Shown piece after piece: positions 31,808 through 43,122 of a stretch of DNA of 64,000 bases (positions are counted from its first letter, which is position 1; every line of letters begins with the position of its first letter). This DNA comes from Mycoplasmataceae bacterium. GTDB lineage: Bacteria; Bacillota_I; Bacilli_A; Mycoplasmatales; Mycoplasmoidaceae. The translations under genes and the position numbers were made by a program. The DNA lies in NCBI GenBank assembly GCA_029009155.1, contig JAQXJX010000010.1:1-64000 (forward strand). Reading direction: 5' to 3'. The notes under the pieces are model-generated. The model was given only the letters and a program-made list of their open reading frames with translations, had not been told where the DNA came from and searched no databases.

Positions 31808-32692
31808 ATGAAAAATTTGCTGAGATTACAAGATCTTTCAATAGAAGAAATAAATAATATTCTTGATTTAGCTCAGTCAATCAAGGATAAGGAAATTAGC
31901 CCTTTAGTAGAAAATAAAATCATTGCTAATTTATTTTTTGAACCATCTACAAGAACACATTATAGTTTCGCCACAGCTGAAGCAAGATTAGGATGTAAAA
32001 CAATCGATTTTTCTCCTAATTCATCTTCAATGAAAAAAGGCGAAACTTTTTATGATACTATCAAAACATTTGAAAGTTTTGGAGTTGATGGATTAGTTAT
32101 TCGTGACGCTAAAAATCAATGATACAAGGAATTAATCGATAAAATTAAAGTTCCTATTATTAATGCTGGAGACGGTAGTGCTGATCATCCAACCCAAACT
32201 TTGTTAGATTTATTAACTATAAAACAAGAATTTGGAAAATTTGAAGGGTTAAAAGTATTAGTAGTTGGTGATATTTCACATTCACGAGTTGCTCATTCAA
32301 ATATTCTTAATATGAGAAGGTTAGGAATACAAGTATTTGTGAGCGCTCCTGATATCTTTAAAGATAATCAATATAATTATGTTGATTTTGATGAATATAT
32401 ATCTAAAGTTGATGTAATTAACATGCTAAGAATCCAAAATGAAAGATTAGAAAAAGATTGTAAGTATAATGTACAACAATATAACAAAGAATTTGGATTA
32501 AACAATGAACGTTTAAGAAAAATGAAACCAAATGCTATTATTATTCATCCCGCTCCTTTTAATCGTAATGTTGAAATTAATGATGATGTAGTGGAATCAA
32601 AACCATCAAGAATTTTTAAACAAATATCAAACGGTGTTTATGTTAGAATGGCAGTTTTATTGACTATATTAAAAGGAAATAATCATGAATAA
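31808..32692 (+). CDS. pyrB: Aspartate carbamoyltransferase catalytic subunit
   Basis: The 294-residue protein has the carbamoyl-phosphate site FFEPSTRT (43-50), SSSMKKGET, DHPTQTLLD, VVGDISHSRVAHS and HPAPFNRNVEI. It joins carbamoyl phosphate and aspartate. No regulatory pyrI gene is seen, which fits the unregulated Firmicute-type trimer. TATAAT lies shortly upstream, with GAGGG before the ATG. It is the first gene of pyrBCKDFE and overlaps pyrC by 8 bases. Confidence 0.95.
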
Positions 32693-33977
32693 TCTTTTTG
32701 ATTCAATTTTAATTAAAAATGTTCAAATTTTTGATCATAAACAAAATTCATTAAATTTATCTGATGTTTATATTGAAAACGGAATTATTACTAATATTGC
32801 ACCAAACATTACAACATCAGCTACTCGCTTATATGATATGAAAAATAAAATCATGACTGTTGGTTTAGTAGATGTTCATGTTCATTTAAGACAACCAGGA
32901 TATGAATATAAAGAAACAATATTAACAGGTACTAAAGCAGCAGCAAGAGGTGGTTATTGCATTATTTTTTGTATGCCTAATACAAAACCATTAATTGATA
33001 ATGAAAATGAACTAAAAAAATTAGTTCAGTTAATTGATACTAATGCTCAAATAACAACATTACCATATGCATGTATTACACAAAAAACTTCAAATAAAAA
33101 TGAAATTCTTACAGATATTGATAATCTATCTAAATTAGCTGTTGCTTTTAGTAATGATGGTACTTCTGTCATGAATGATAATTTAATGAAAGAAGCAATG
33201 ATAGCAATTAAAAGAAATAATAAAGTTTTAGTTGAACATGTAGAGGATAAAACTTTAACTAATAATGGAGTGATAGGAACAAATCATCTTGCTAAAAAAT
33301 ACAACTTGATTTATTTAGATAAAAAAAGTGAATATTTACAATTGGAAAGAGATTTAAAATTAGCAGCATTAACTAAATGTGAATATCACGCTTGTCACAT
33401 GTCATGCAAAGAATCAATTGATCTAATCAGAAAATATCAAAAGGATAATAGTAATATCACTTGTGAAGTTACACCACATCATTTGTTATTAAATGAGTCT
33501 GATGTGTTAAATGATAGCAATTATAAAATGAATCCACCTATTCGTTCAAAGATAGATCAAGATGCATTAATTCAAGGAATTATTGATAACACTATTTCAA
33601 TAATTGCAACCGATCATGCACCTCATTCATTCCAAGAAAAGCAACAACCATTTGCTACAGCTCCTTTTGGTATTGTTGGTATTGAAACATCATTTAGTTT
33701 GCTTTATACAAAATTAGTTAAACAAAAAATTATTACTTTAAAACGTTTAATAGAATTAATGAGCGTTAATCCTTTAAAACGTTTTAATTTACCAGAATTT
33801 GAGATTAAAATTGGTTCAACTGCAAATGTAATGATTTTTGATCCTAACACTATGTATGAAATTGATTCAAAAGATTTTTTATCTAAATCAAAAAATACTC
33901 CTTTTATAGGAACAAATGTATTTGGAAGAATTGAATTAACTATTTGTAAAGGAAAGGTTGTTTATGAGAGAAAATAA
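32685..33977 (+). CDS. pyrC: Dihydroorotase
   Basis: The 430-residue class I enzyme has zinc ligands in DVHVHLRQPG (His65, His67), CMPNTKP, ECTPHH-like CEVTPHH, MNPPIRS and the catalytic Asp in ATDHAPHS. It closes carbamoyl-aspartate to dihydroorotate. It overlaps pyrB upstream and pyrK downstream (14 bases), indicating translational coupling. Confidence 0.96.
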   Translation: MNNLFDSILIKNVQIFDHKQNSLNLSDVYIENGIITNIAPNITTSATRLYDMKNKIMTVGLVDVHVHLRQPGYEYKETILTGTKAAARGGYCIIFCMPNTKPLIDNENELKKLVQLIDTNAQITTLPYACITQKTSNKNEILTDIDNLSKLAVAFSNDGTSVMNDNLMKEAMIAIKRNNKVLVEHVEDKTLTNNGVIGTNHLAKKYNLIYLDKKSEYLQLERDLKLAALTKCEYHACHMSCKESIDLIRKYQKDNSNITCEVTPHHLLLNESDVLNDSNYKMNPPIRSKIDQDALIQGIIDNTISIIATDHAPHSFQEKQQPFATAPFGIVGIETSFSLLYTKLVKQKIITLKRLIELMSVNPLKRFNLPEFEIKIGSTANVMIFDPNTMYEIDSKDFLSKSKNTPFIGTNVFGRIELTICKGKVVYERK

Positions 33978-34716
33978 GATTTTTGATTATGAAATTGTTA
34001 GTAACAAATTAATTGCTCCTAAAATGTATGAAATGGTGTTATCAGGACCAAGTAGTTGAGTTAAACCTGGCATGTTTATTGAAATTCAAGTTCCAGGTAA
34101 ATTGTTAAGAAGACCTATGTGTGTATGTGACTATGATGATAAGACTATTACAATAGTTTATTATCTTGTTGGTGAAGGAACTAACTATATGTCAAAAATG
34201 TTACCTGGCCAAAAACTTAACATTCTTTATGATCTTGGTAATCATTTCAATATAGTTGATAATAAAGATATAGTTTTGATTTCTGGTGTTTGTGGTTTGA
34301 CTAGTATTCATTCATTAGCTAAAGAGTTAAAAAAGTTAAATAAAAACTTTACAGTAGTTCTTAGTTTTCATGATAAAAGTGAAGTTTTTTATGTTGACAA
34401 ATTTAAAAAACTTACTGATAATGTCATTATAACTACAGATAATGGATCAATGGGGTTTAAAGGTAACACTATTGAAGCTTTAAATTACTATAATTTGCTT
34501 AATCATTATTACTATGCATGTGGTAGTAATCGTCTTATGAAAGCAGTAGCTACTAATTGCAAAAATAATGGTCAATTATCATTAGAAGCAAGAATGGGTT
34601 GCGGATATGGAGTTTGTATGGGTTGTTCAATCCATACAAAACATGGACCAAAAAGAATCTGCAAAGAAGGACCAATTTTTGAGGGAGAAGATATTTTATG
34701 AGAGACAATCGATTAA
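33964..34716 (+). CDS. pyrK: Dihydroorotate dehydrogenase electron-transfer subunit
   Basis: The protein is 250 residues if the TGA at 34699 is Trp, ending at TAA 34714-34716; under the standard code it would seem to stop where pyrD begins. FAD-binding RRPMCVCDYD, an NAD-type pocket and the [2Fe-2S] motif MGCGYGVCMGC plus Cys further on identify PyrK. It passes electrons from PyrD to NAD. It overlaps pyrD by 19 bases. Confidence 0.93.
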
Positions 34717-35621
34717 AAACTAAATTGGGTTCATGAGAAATTGATAATCCAATAATTCCTGCAAGTGGAACATTTGGATATGGATATGAGCATATCAATT
34801 ATTATGACATTAACATTTTAGGAACATTTTCAACTAAAGGTGCAACATTAGAACCACGATTTGGAAATAAAACACCAAGAATTGCAGAATGTAATGGTTG
34901 TATGATTAATGCAATTGGATTACAAAATCCTGGTATTGACCATGTAATTAATCATGAATTTGCAAACATTAAAAAAGTTTATCACAAAAAAATTATTGCT
35001 AATGTTTATGCTAATTCTTTAGAAGACTTTTTGATTTGTTGTAAAAAATTAGAACATGAGGAAATAGTAGGAATTATTGAATTAAATATTTCTTGTCCAA
35101 ATGTAAAAAAAGGTGAAAAAAACTTTTCTATAAATCCTAGTGATTTAGAATGATTAATAACAAATTTAAAAAAAGAAATTAAGAAACCAATTTTTGTTAA
35201 ATTAGCACCAATGGTTAGTGATATAGTAGCTATGGCAAAAGCTGTTAAAAACGGGAATGGTGATGGTGTTGTTGTTTCAAACACTTTAAATGGAATGAAA
35301 ATTGATATAAAAACTAAAAAACCATTATTAGCTAATAAATTTGGTGGTGTAAGTGGTCCAGGTGTAAAACCAATAATCATGCGTCAAGTGTATTTAATTC
35401 ATCAAGCACTAAAAGATTTCCCTATCATTGCATCAGGCGGAGCAATGAATGCAGAGGATGTAATTGAATTTATGTTAGCAGGAGCATCTGCAGTTGAAAT
35501 TGGTACTGCAAACTTAATTAATCCATATGCTTGTAAAGAAATTATTGAAGATTTACAAAAGCTTATGGATAAATTAGGAATAAAGCAAATATCTGATATC
35601 ATTGGAGGAGCACATGATTAA
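34698..35621 (+). CDS. pyrD: Dihydroorotate dehydrogenase, class 1B catalytic subunit
   Basis: The 307-residue protein has PASGTFGYG, STKGATLEPRFGN, NAIGLQNPG, the catalytic cysteine in LNISCPNVKKG, FVKLAP, VVVSNTLN and IASGGAMNAED with ALEIGTAN-like VEIGTAN. Pairing with PyrK defines class 1B, which uses NAD. It oxidises dihydroorotate to orotate. It overlaps pyrF by 8 bases. Confidence 0.95.
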
Positions 35622-36309
35622 TAGTAGAGTTATAATTGCTTGTGATTTTAGTTCATGAGATGAATTAATTTCATTTTTAAACAAATTTAATGGTGAAAAA
35701 TTATTTCTTAAAATTGGATATCAATTATTTTTTACAATTGGTATTGAAAAAATAAAACAATTGCAATCAATAGGCCATAACATTTTTTTAGATTTAAAAT
35801 TACATGATATTCCTAATACAGTAGCTCATGGTGTTGAAAGTTTATCTAAATTAGGTGTTGACATGTTAACAATTCATGCAAGTGGTGGCATGAAAATGAT
35901 GAGTGCAGCTACAACTTATAACAACCCTAAAACAAAACTATTAGCTGTTACTCATTTAACTTCTTCATCTCAAGAAATGTTAAACAATGAATTATTCATA
36001 AATGAAGATATTAATGTTGCAATTAAAAAGTTAGCAATTAATGCTTATAAATCTAAAATTAATGGTGTAATTTGTTCAGGATTAGAATCAAAAATGATCA
36101 AAGAAAATACATCAACTGATTTTTTAGTTGTATCACCTGGAATTCGTTATCCTGATAGTAATTCTGATGACCAACATCGTATATGTACTCCAAAAATGGC
36201 TAAAGAAAATGGATGTGATTATATTGTAGTTGGAAGATTGATTACAAAAAGTACAAATCCATTAGAAATGTACAAAAAAGTAGTAAATGATTTTATGGGA
36301 GAAAATTAA
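35614..36309 (+). CDS. pyrF: Orotidine-5'-phosphate decarboxylase
   Basis: The 231-residue protein has IIACDFSSWDE, the catalytic array FLDLKLHDIPNT (Asp-Lys-Asp), MLTIHASGG, VVSPGIRYP and IVVGRLIT. It decarboxylates OMP to UMP, the last pathway step. GGAGGAGC immediately precedes the ATG. Four bases would separate it from pyrE. Confidence 0.96.
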
Positions 36310-36312
36310 ATT

Positions 36313-36960
36313 ATGAATCGTGAAGAATTAATTGCAAAAACATTATTAGATATAAAAGCAGTATTTTTAAGTCCAAAACAACCATTCACATGAGCAAGTG
36401 GAATTAAGTCACCTATATATTGTGATAATAGATTAGTAAATTCATTTCCTAAAGCAAGAACTATTGTTGAAAATGCTTTAGTTGATCTAATAAAAGAAAA
36501 ATATCCTGATGCTAATTGTATTGTAGGTACAAGTACAGCTGGTATATCTCATGCAGCAATTATCGCTCACATAATGAATTTACCTATGGCTTATGTTCGT
36601 AATAAAGTAAAAGATCATGGACGTGCTAAATATGTTGAAGGACAAATTCCTTCTGGTGCAAAAGTTGTAGTAATTGAAGATTTAATGTCTACAGGTAAAT
36701 CATCAATTGAAGTTGTAGAAATATTAAGAAGAGAAAATGTTAATGTATTAGGTATTGCTTCTATTTTTACATATAACTTAGAATTATGTTCTAGTAACTT
36801 AAAACAAAACAATATTACAAATTTTTCACTTTCAAATTTTAATGTATTAAGCAATTTAGCTTTAAAAAACAATATCATTGATAATCAGGATTATGAAAAT
36901 TTATTAAAATTTCAACAAAATCCTAAAGATGAATCATGAATTAAAACTAAAAGTGTTTAA
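36313..36960 (+). CDS. pyrE: Orotate phosphoribosyltransferase
   Basis: The 215-residue protein has FTWASGIKSPIYCDNR, VGTSTAGISHAAI, YVRNKVKDHG and the PRPP loop VVVIEDLMSTGKSS. It converts orotate and PRPP to OMP. As the last gene of the operon it would also allow use of external orotate. It is followed by T-rich sequence and then the promoter of pstS. Confidence 0.95.
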
Positions 36961-36974
36961 TTTTTTTTATTTAA

Positions 36975-36980
36975 TATAAT
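36975..36980 (+). promoter_or_regulatory. -10 box for the pst operon
   Basis: A TATAAT lies 18-30 bases before the possible pstS starts. No PhoB box was looked for beyond visual inspection, and no clear repeat is seen. Confidence 0.5.
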
Positions 36981-36997
36981 AAAAAAGAATTTATCGA

Positions 36998-38278
36998 TTG
37001 GAAAAATCAGTGAAACCTCTTGCCAAAAAAGCAATAATTTCAATAGCTTGTTTAACACCAATAGCATTAGTATGTGGGTTTGCAGTTCCTTATAACCGTA
37101 AACAAAATATTATTTGTACTGGATCAAGTAGTGTTAAACCCATAGTCGAAACAATGGCTAATAATTTTATTAATGAAAATCCATCGCTTTCATATGATGT
37201 TACTTGTGAAGGTGGAGGAAGTGGATATGGTATATCCCAAGTCATTAATGGATTAACAGACATTGGTATGGCTAGTAAGAATCCATTTTCTAATGCTTTA
37301 AAGTCTAAAGACATTTGAATTAATAAGAAAATAAAAACCATTACCTTAGGGTGAGAATCTCTTTGCTTTGTTTATATTCCTCCTGTTGGATTATCTAATT
37401 ATGATCCAGATTATTTGAATAGTCTTTTAACCATAGTTGACATTAATAAAGATGTTAGTTCTTTATCTGAAAATGACCCTAGTATTTTAAATTTATATTA
37501 TGCTTTCAGTGGATGAGGATATCAATGTTATAATTTGGGGCATATTAAAAAAGAACCTTACAAATTATCAACATTCATTGATAAAAATAAAAATATTGAC
37601 CCAAATGATTTAAGTTTATTAGAAAAAACTGATATTTTACCATATGCACGTTCTGGTGGTGCTTTGACTAGTGGAACAGCATCTGCATTTTATGAATGCT
37701 CTCATTTTACTAATTTTGAAAATGATAAAGAAAACAACCTTTTAAATGCTAAACAAATTGCTGCTTTTAAAACAGGACAATATGGTAAAGATTTTCATGT
37801 TTATGACACTGATGAAGCTAATTCACGATCATGAGATGTATTTAGTAAAAATAATATTCCTGGGTCATTAATTTATTTATCTAGTGGTTTTATTCAAGAA
37901 AATTATGACCTTATTGTTAGTAAACATTATGGAATTATGACTTACAATCACATAAAATTTTCTATTGATAATGTTGGTAATGGTTATAATTTTTTCAGAC
38001 CGATAAATATTATTGTTTCACTTGAAAATAATGATTCTTTTAATGAAATTAAAAGATTTGCTACATGATTGATATTTGAATCTCAAGTTGAACAATGAAA
38101 AAAAATGGGATTAAAAAAGGTTAATGACCATCAAATTCAATCAATGTGTAGCAAACAATCTAAACTTCCTGAGCTATCAGATAAATTGTTTGATGAACTT
38201 TCATCTGATAATCAACTTATGACAGAACGCTCAGATGCTTGAGATAAAAAGCAAACAATATTAGGTGCAATTGAATAA
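36998..38278 (+). CDS. pstS: Phosphate-binding protein of the Pst ABC importer
   Basis: The protein is about 426 residues from TTG 36998, or 422 from GTG 37010 behind TTGGA; I cannot decide between them. An N-terminal anchor is present (KKAIISIACLTPIALVCGFA). Phosphate-binding loops include CTGSSSVKPIVE, GGGSGYGISQVINGLTDIGMAS and ARSGGALTSGTASAFYE. The second domain is unusually long and diverged. It delivers phosphate to the PstCA channel. The permease ATG is 2 bases after the stop. Confidence 0.88.
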
Positions 38279-38279
38279 T

Positions 38280-40421
38280 ATGAAAGATCACTCGCAACTC
38301 TTAAAAAATAAAAATACTAAAAAAGTTGATAATTTTACTAAATTTTTCACTTGTGGTTTATCTTGAACTTTTTCTTTAATTTTTGTATCATTAATTGGTT
38401 TTATTATTTATCTAAGTATTCCGGGATTTCAAGAATATGGAATTACTAATATTTTGTTCACTGGCGATTTTGATTTAAATAATAATAAGGCATCAATTTG
38501 ATTTCCTTTATGTATCACCATAATTACTACAACAATTGCTGTACTTTTTGCTGCACCAATTGGCATTAAATCGGCAATTTTTATAAAGTATCGTATTCCA
38601 CTTCGATTTAAAAAAACTGCAAAGATAATCATTGAATTATTAGCGGGAGCTCCTTCAGTTATTTTTGGTTTATTTGCATCTCAAATTTTAGGTCAAGTGA
38701 TAGGTAGAATATTTGGATCAAATTCTTCTTATACAATTTTAACTGCTGCATTTATGTTGACATTTATGTTATTGCCAACTATATGTTCATTATCATTAAA
38801 TGCTTTTGATAGTATTGATTCAGGTTTATTAAACTCAGCAATAGTTTTAGGCAATTCTAAAACAAGAGCTATTTATAAAGTTTGTAAAAAAGAATGTAAA
38901 AATAAGCTAACTGTTGCTATTGTTATGGCAATTTCAAGAGCTATTGGTGAGACGATGGCTGTTGGAATGGTTTTACAATCTCAACAATATGTAAATGCTT
39001 TTGATTCAGGATTTTGAGGAATATTAAATTCAGGATTAAGAACTTTAGGAGCTTTTATTTCAGCAAATATGTTTTCTGAATCTGTTACTCCTGCTTTCCA
39101 AGGTTTGTTATTTGCTTTCGGGTTATTCTTGTTTATAATTGTTATTTGTTTAAATATCTTTGTTTTAAAAATTAGCAATAAGAAATCATCAAAAAATTAC
39201 ATTTGACTATCTATTTCTAGCTATGTAGGTAATTTCTTTGGAACAATTAAAAAAATTTTTACCAAAAACTGAGAAAGATTATCATATAAATCTGAAGTTA
39301 GTCAAAAAGATATTTCTAAATATATTTCTGAAAGATTGGACCAAAATAAGTTTGCTAATTTCTATTCATGAATTAAAATTGTTTTAGAATGAGTTTCATT
39401 TATCATTACATCATTATTCATTGTTACATTTTTTGGAAATATTCTTATTGTTGGTTTACAAAGTATTTTTAGTCAAAATTCAACTATTTTTAGTATTGAC
39501 AAAAATACAACAGGTCAAGCTTTTATTAACACAATTTTAATTATTGTTGTAGCAATAGGATTAGGTTTGCCATTATCATTAGCAATTGCTATTTTTATAA
39601 ATGAATTTGCAAGAGAAGGAAAGATGAAAAAAACTATTTTATTTTTCATTGATTCTTTAGGGGCTACTCCAAGTATTATCTTTGGTATGTTTGGAATGAT
39701 TTTCTTTTTACAAATACTTGGATTATCAGCTGATGGTTCTTCTGGAAAATCATTGATTGCTGGTGCATTAACAATTTTAATTGTTATTTTACCTACATTT
39801 ATTCGAATTATTCAACAAGCATTAGAATCAATTCCAAATGAATTAAGAGTTAATTCATTAGCACTTGGAGCCGGTAGATGAGAAACTATTAGAAAAATTA
39901 TTTTACCAATGGCATATCAACAAATTATGGCTAGTGTTGTTTTATCGATTGGTAGAATTTTAGCAGAAACAGCACCGTTGTTCTTAACTAGTGGTTTATC
40001 CTCATCGGCTACAATTTCTTTATCAACTGAAGGTCAAACTTTAACTACAAGAATATATGCACAAATTTTTGAACCCAATATAGCAAAAGGTAATTCAATA
40101 ATGTATGAATGTGCTTTTGTAACAATTCTATTAGTATTAATCATTATTTTATTAGTTTATGTTATATTCCCATGGCATAAAAAATGGAAACAAAAACGAG
40201 AACAAGAGAAATTTGATTCTTCAAATCGAGTTAAAAAATGATGAAAAATGCGAAGAAAAAATAAACTAAATCATAAACATGGAAAACATAAAAAAGCAAT
40301 GTTATTTTCCAAAATGAATATTTGAAAAAACAAACTAAGGGATAAATATAATAAAATATATCAAACTTATCATTCAAAAAATTTAAATCAAAACAAATTA
40401 TTATGGCTAATAAAAAGTTAA
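38280..40421 (+). CDS. pstCA: Fused PstC-PstA phosphate permease
   Basis: The 713-residue protein is a fusion of two permeases. The N-terminal half (about 1-300) is PstC-like, with an ABC permease loop MAISRAIGETMAVGM. The C-terminal half (about 370-660) is PstA-like, with GLPLSLAIAIFINEFA, LGAGRWETIRKIILPMAYQQ and SIGRILAETAPL. About twelve helices are split by a Lys-rich linker near residue 320. Other mycoplasmas also carry a combined Pst permease. A basic tail of about 60 residues ends the protein and overlaps pstB by 19 bases. Confidence 0.92.
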
Positions 40422-41581
40422 AAATTATTCAAAAACAAGAGATTTCAAAAGCAATAGATGTTCTTTCTAGAGAATATTGAAATCGTTTGAATGATAACTA
40501 CACTAAATATATAGAATCAAGAGCTTGATTAAATGATGGTAAAATCACAAAATCTGAAGCTTATTCTAAAAAAACTTATAAATCACAAAAAAAATCAATT
40601 AAAAAGTGATATGAGCGAGAAAAGAAATCAATTTATAAAGAAAATATTATTTCTGTTAACAAGCAACAATATGATGATTTTTGTGCAAAACGATGTTTAA
40701 GTTTACCTCCTTTTAAACGTTGATTCTTTCAATTTTTTTTAACAAGTGACCAAAAGTCTGTTTATAAAAAAATGTTAAACAAAATGAATGCATCATTAAA
40801 TGAACCAAAAACAAATTTTGATAGTTCAAATGCTTTTGAAGTTAAAAACTTTAACTTCTATTATGGTCAAGTTCAAGCATTGTTTGATATTAACATGAAC
40901 ATTAAGCGTAACACTGTTACTGCTTTTATTGGCCCAAGTGGATGTGGTAAATCAACATTTTTAAGATGTTTAAATCGTATGAATGATCAATTTCCAAACA
41001 TAAGAGTTGATGGTTTTATTCATTTTGTTGGTGGAGTTAATGTTTATTCTAAGCAGATCAGTAAACAAAAATTAACTACAAAAATTGGAATGATTTTTCA
41101 AAAAGCTACTCCGTTTCCAATGAGTATTTATGATAATGTTGCATACGGTCCTCGTTCTCATGGTGTTACTAACAAAATCATTCTTGATCAAATTGTTGAA
41201 GATGCTTTAAAATCTGCAGCACTTTGAGATGAAGTTAAAGATAAATTATTTACAAGTGCATCATCATTAAGTGGTGGTCAACAACAAAGATTGTGTATTG
41301 CTCGTGCCATTGCTTTAAAACCTGAAGTACTTTTAATGGACGAATCAACATCTGCTTTAGACCCAATTACAACTAGTAAAATTGAAAATTTAATTTGTAA
41401 ATTAAAAGATAACTATACAATAATACTTGTGAGTCACTCATTATCACAAGTTCAAAGAGTTAGTGATTATACTGCTTTTTTTCATAAGGGTGAACTTGTT
41501 GAATTTGGAACGACTAAAGATGTGTTTACAAACCCTAAACATCGTCGCACAAAAAATTATATTTCAGGAAAAATATCTTAA
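40403..41581 (+). CDS. pstB: Phosphate ABC transporter ATPase with N-terminal extension
   Basis: At 392 residues it is well over the usual 250. The ATPase core starts near residue 145, with Walker [10 protein letters not shown] (177-185), Q-loop [17 protein letters not shown], signature LSGGQQQRL and Walker [14 protein letters not shown]. The first 130 residues are Lys/Tyr-rich and helical ([12 protein letters not shown]), in frame from an ATG that overlaps the permease gene; an internal start near 40772 could give a standard PstB. Confidence 0.92.
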
Positions 41582-41590
41582 AAATCATAT

Positions 41591-42151
41591 ATGAACACTT
41601 TATCATCAACAATATTAACTAATTTTAATCTTCCTACAACACCAATGGAATGATGCATTCTTATAATTGGTCTTTTAGGTGCAATTTGCATTGCTTCTTT
41701 TAGTACCCCAGCACTAATAAAAATTCTTAAAACTAAAGACACTACATGAGTATCAATTCTTATGTATTTAATCCTAACATCTGGTTCACTTTGTTTCATG
41801 CTTAATGGAATTTTGTCTATGATCAATGATATGGAAAACACATTCACTTCATTGATTGGTGTAACTCTTGCAAATGTAATTAGTTTTTTACTTGCTTTTA
41901 CAACTTTACTAATTAAATTTTGCCACATTGCTAGAGCAAAAAAACTTGGTATTTCTGAAGCTGAATTATGTAAAAGATTAGCTGAAAAGAAAACTAATAA
42001 AAAAGCTTCTGTTTCTACATCTACTACTGCAAAAGCTGAACCTGCTAAAGCTAAAACTACATCTGCTAGCAAAACTAAAAAAGTAGGTGCTACTAAGAAA
42101 GTTTCTTCTACTACTAAAACAGTTAGCAAATCAAAAACTAAAAAAGCTTAA
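41591..42151 (+). CDS. SemiSWEET/PQ-loop-like three-helix protein with basic tail
   Basis: This 186-residue protein's residues 18-115 contain three helices with LLGAICIASFSTPALIKILK, KTKDTTWVSILMY and LCFMLNGILSM, the three-helix PQ-loop layout of SemiSWEET sugar transporters (PQ replaced by TP). The last 60 residues are almost only Lys, Ala, Ser and Thr (about pI 10+). It sits between pstB and phoU, 9 and 11 bases away, so it is co-transcribed. Substrate unknown; assignment rests on pattern only. Confidence 0.65.
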
Positions 42152-42162
42152 TTACATAATTT

Positions 42163-42966
42163 ATGATTAATTACGAATTAACAAAACAAGCAGAAGATAA
42201 TTTAAGTAAAACTTTTTTTAAATACGTTGATCATGTTTTAAAAGAATGAAATTACTTATTAGAAGGACTTAAAAAAAGTAAAAAAATAAGCCCTCAAAGA
42301 ATTCAAGAAATTTTTAAAATGGAAGAACAATCTAATCATTTTGAAGCAGAAATATTAGATGATTGCATTTGAACAATTTCTAAATATCAACCTGTTGCTA
42401 ACCATTTACGTTTTGTTATTTCCATCATTAATTCAATCAAAGATCTTGAAAGAATGGCTGACTATGTTATATCAACAGCTAAATTTATTTACTTACATGA
42501 TACTTTTGATGAAGAACAAATTGATTTAATAATTGAAGGTATTCAAGCATCTATTAGTGCTGTTACTGAAATTCTTAATCTTTTAACCATTAAAAAAGAA
42601 GATAAGATCAATAATGAAATTTCAATTTTTCAAGAATCAACTAAGATTCACTCTTCTTATAATGTTAAATATCAAAATATCATTAATAAACTTTCAAGAA
42701 TTGCATATGATGAATCAACTGCATCTAAAGCTGCAGACGCAATGAATAATTGCTTTATTATCTTAAAACACACAGAACGAAGTGTGGATCATGCAATCAA
42801 TATCATTGAAAACTTTGTTTATATTCGGGAATCTAATTTCTTTTATGACAAACATAGTAAACAAATGGTAAATTCAAAAGCATGCGAATTTTTTAAAAAA
42901 GCAAAAGAACAAAAAACAATCGCTAAAAAATCTATAGCTAAAAAGAAAGAAAAAGAAAATAAATAA
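42163..42966 (+). CDS. phoU: PhoU-family phosphate regulator
   Basis: The 267-residue protein has two PhoU helical repeats with E...DDCIW, KDLERMADYV and HTERSVDHAINIIEN, the metal-binding E/D-xxxD patterns. PhoU tunes Pst activity. A Lys-rich tail closes it. It is the last gene of the pst operon, with a terminator directly after. Confidence 0.88.
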
Positions 42967-42972
42967 CTATTC

Positions 42973-43004
42973 AACTAAAATAAGAGACATTGTCTCTTTT
43001 TTTA
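42973..43004 (+). terminator. pst operon terminator
   Basis: AGAGACA/TGTCTCT (42983-42997) with a T7 run, inside a longer AACTAAAA/TTTTAGTT pairing. Confidence 0.85.
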
Positions 43005-43122
43005 GTTATATTTTGTAAAATTATTAAGGAATAAAGTACAATTTTTTTATATTTAGTATAATCTTTATATAGCTCTAAAGAGTTTATTTCGTTAAAATTT
43101 TTAAATAAATGGATATTAAAAA

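Noticed and set aside
41578-42129. Long minus-strand ORF opposite the SemiSWEET-like gene
   Set aside because: It mirrors the low-complexity Lys/Ala/Thr coding of the plus strand, has no ribosome site, and is crossed by a better gene.
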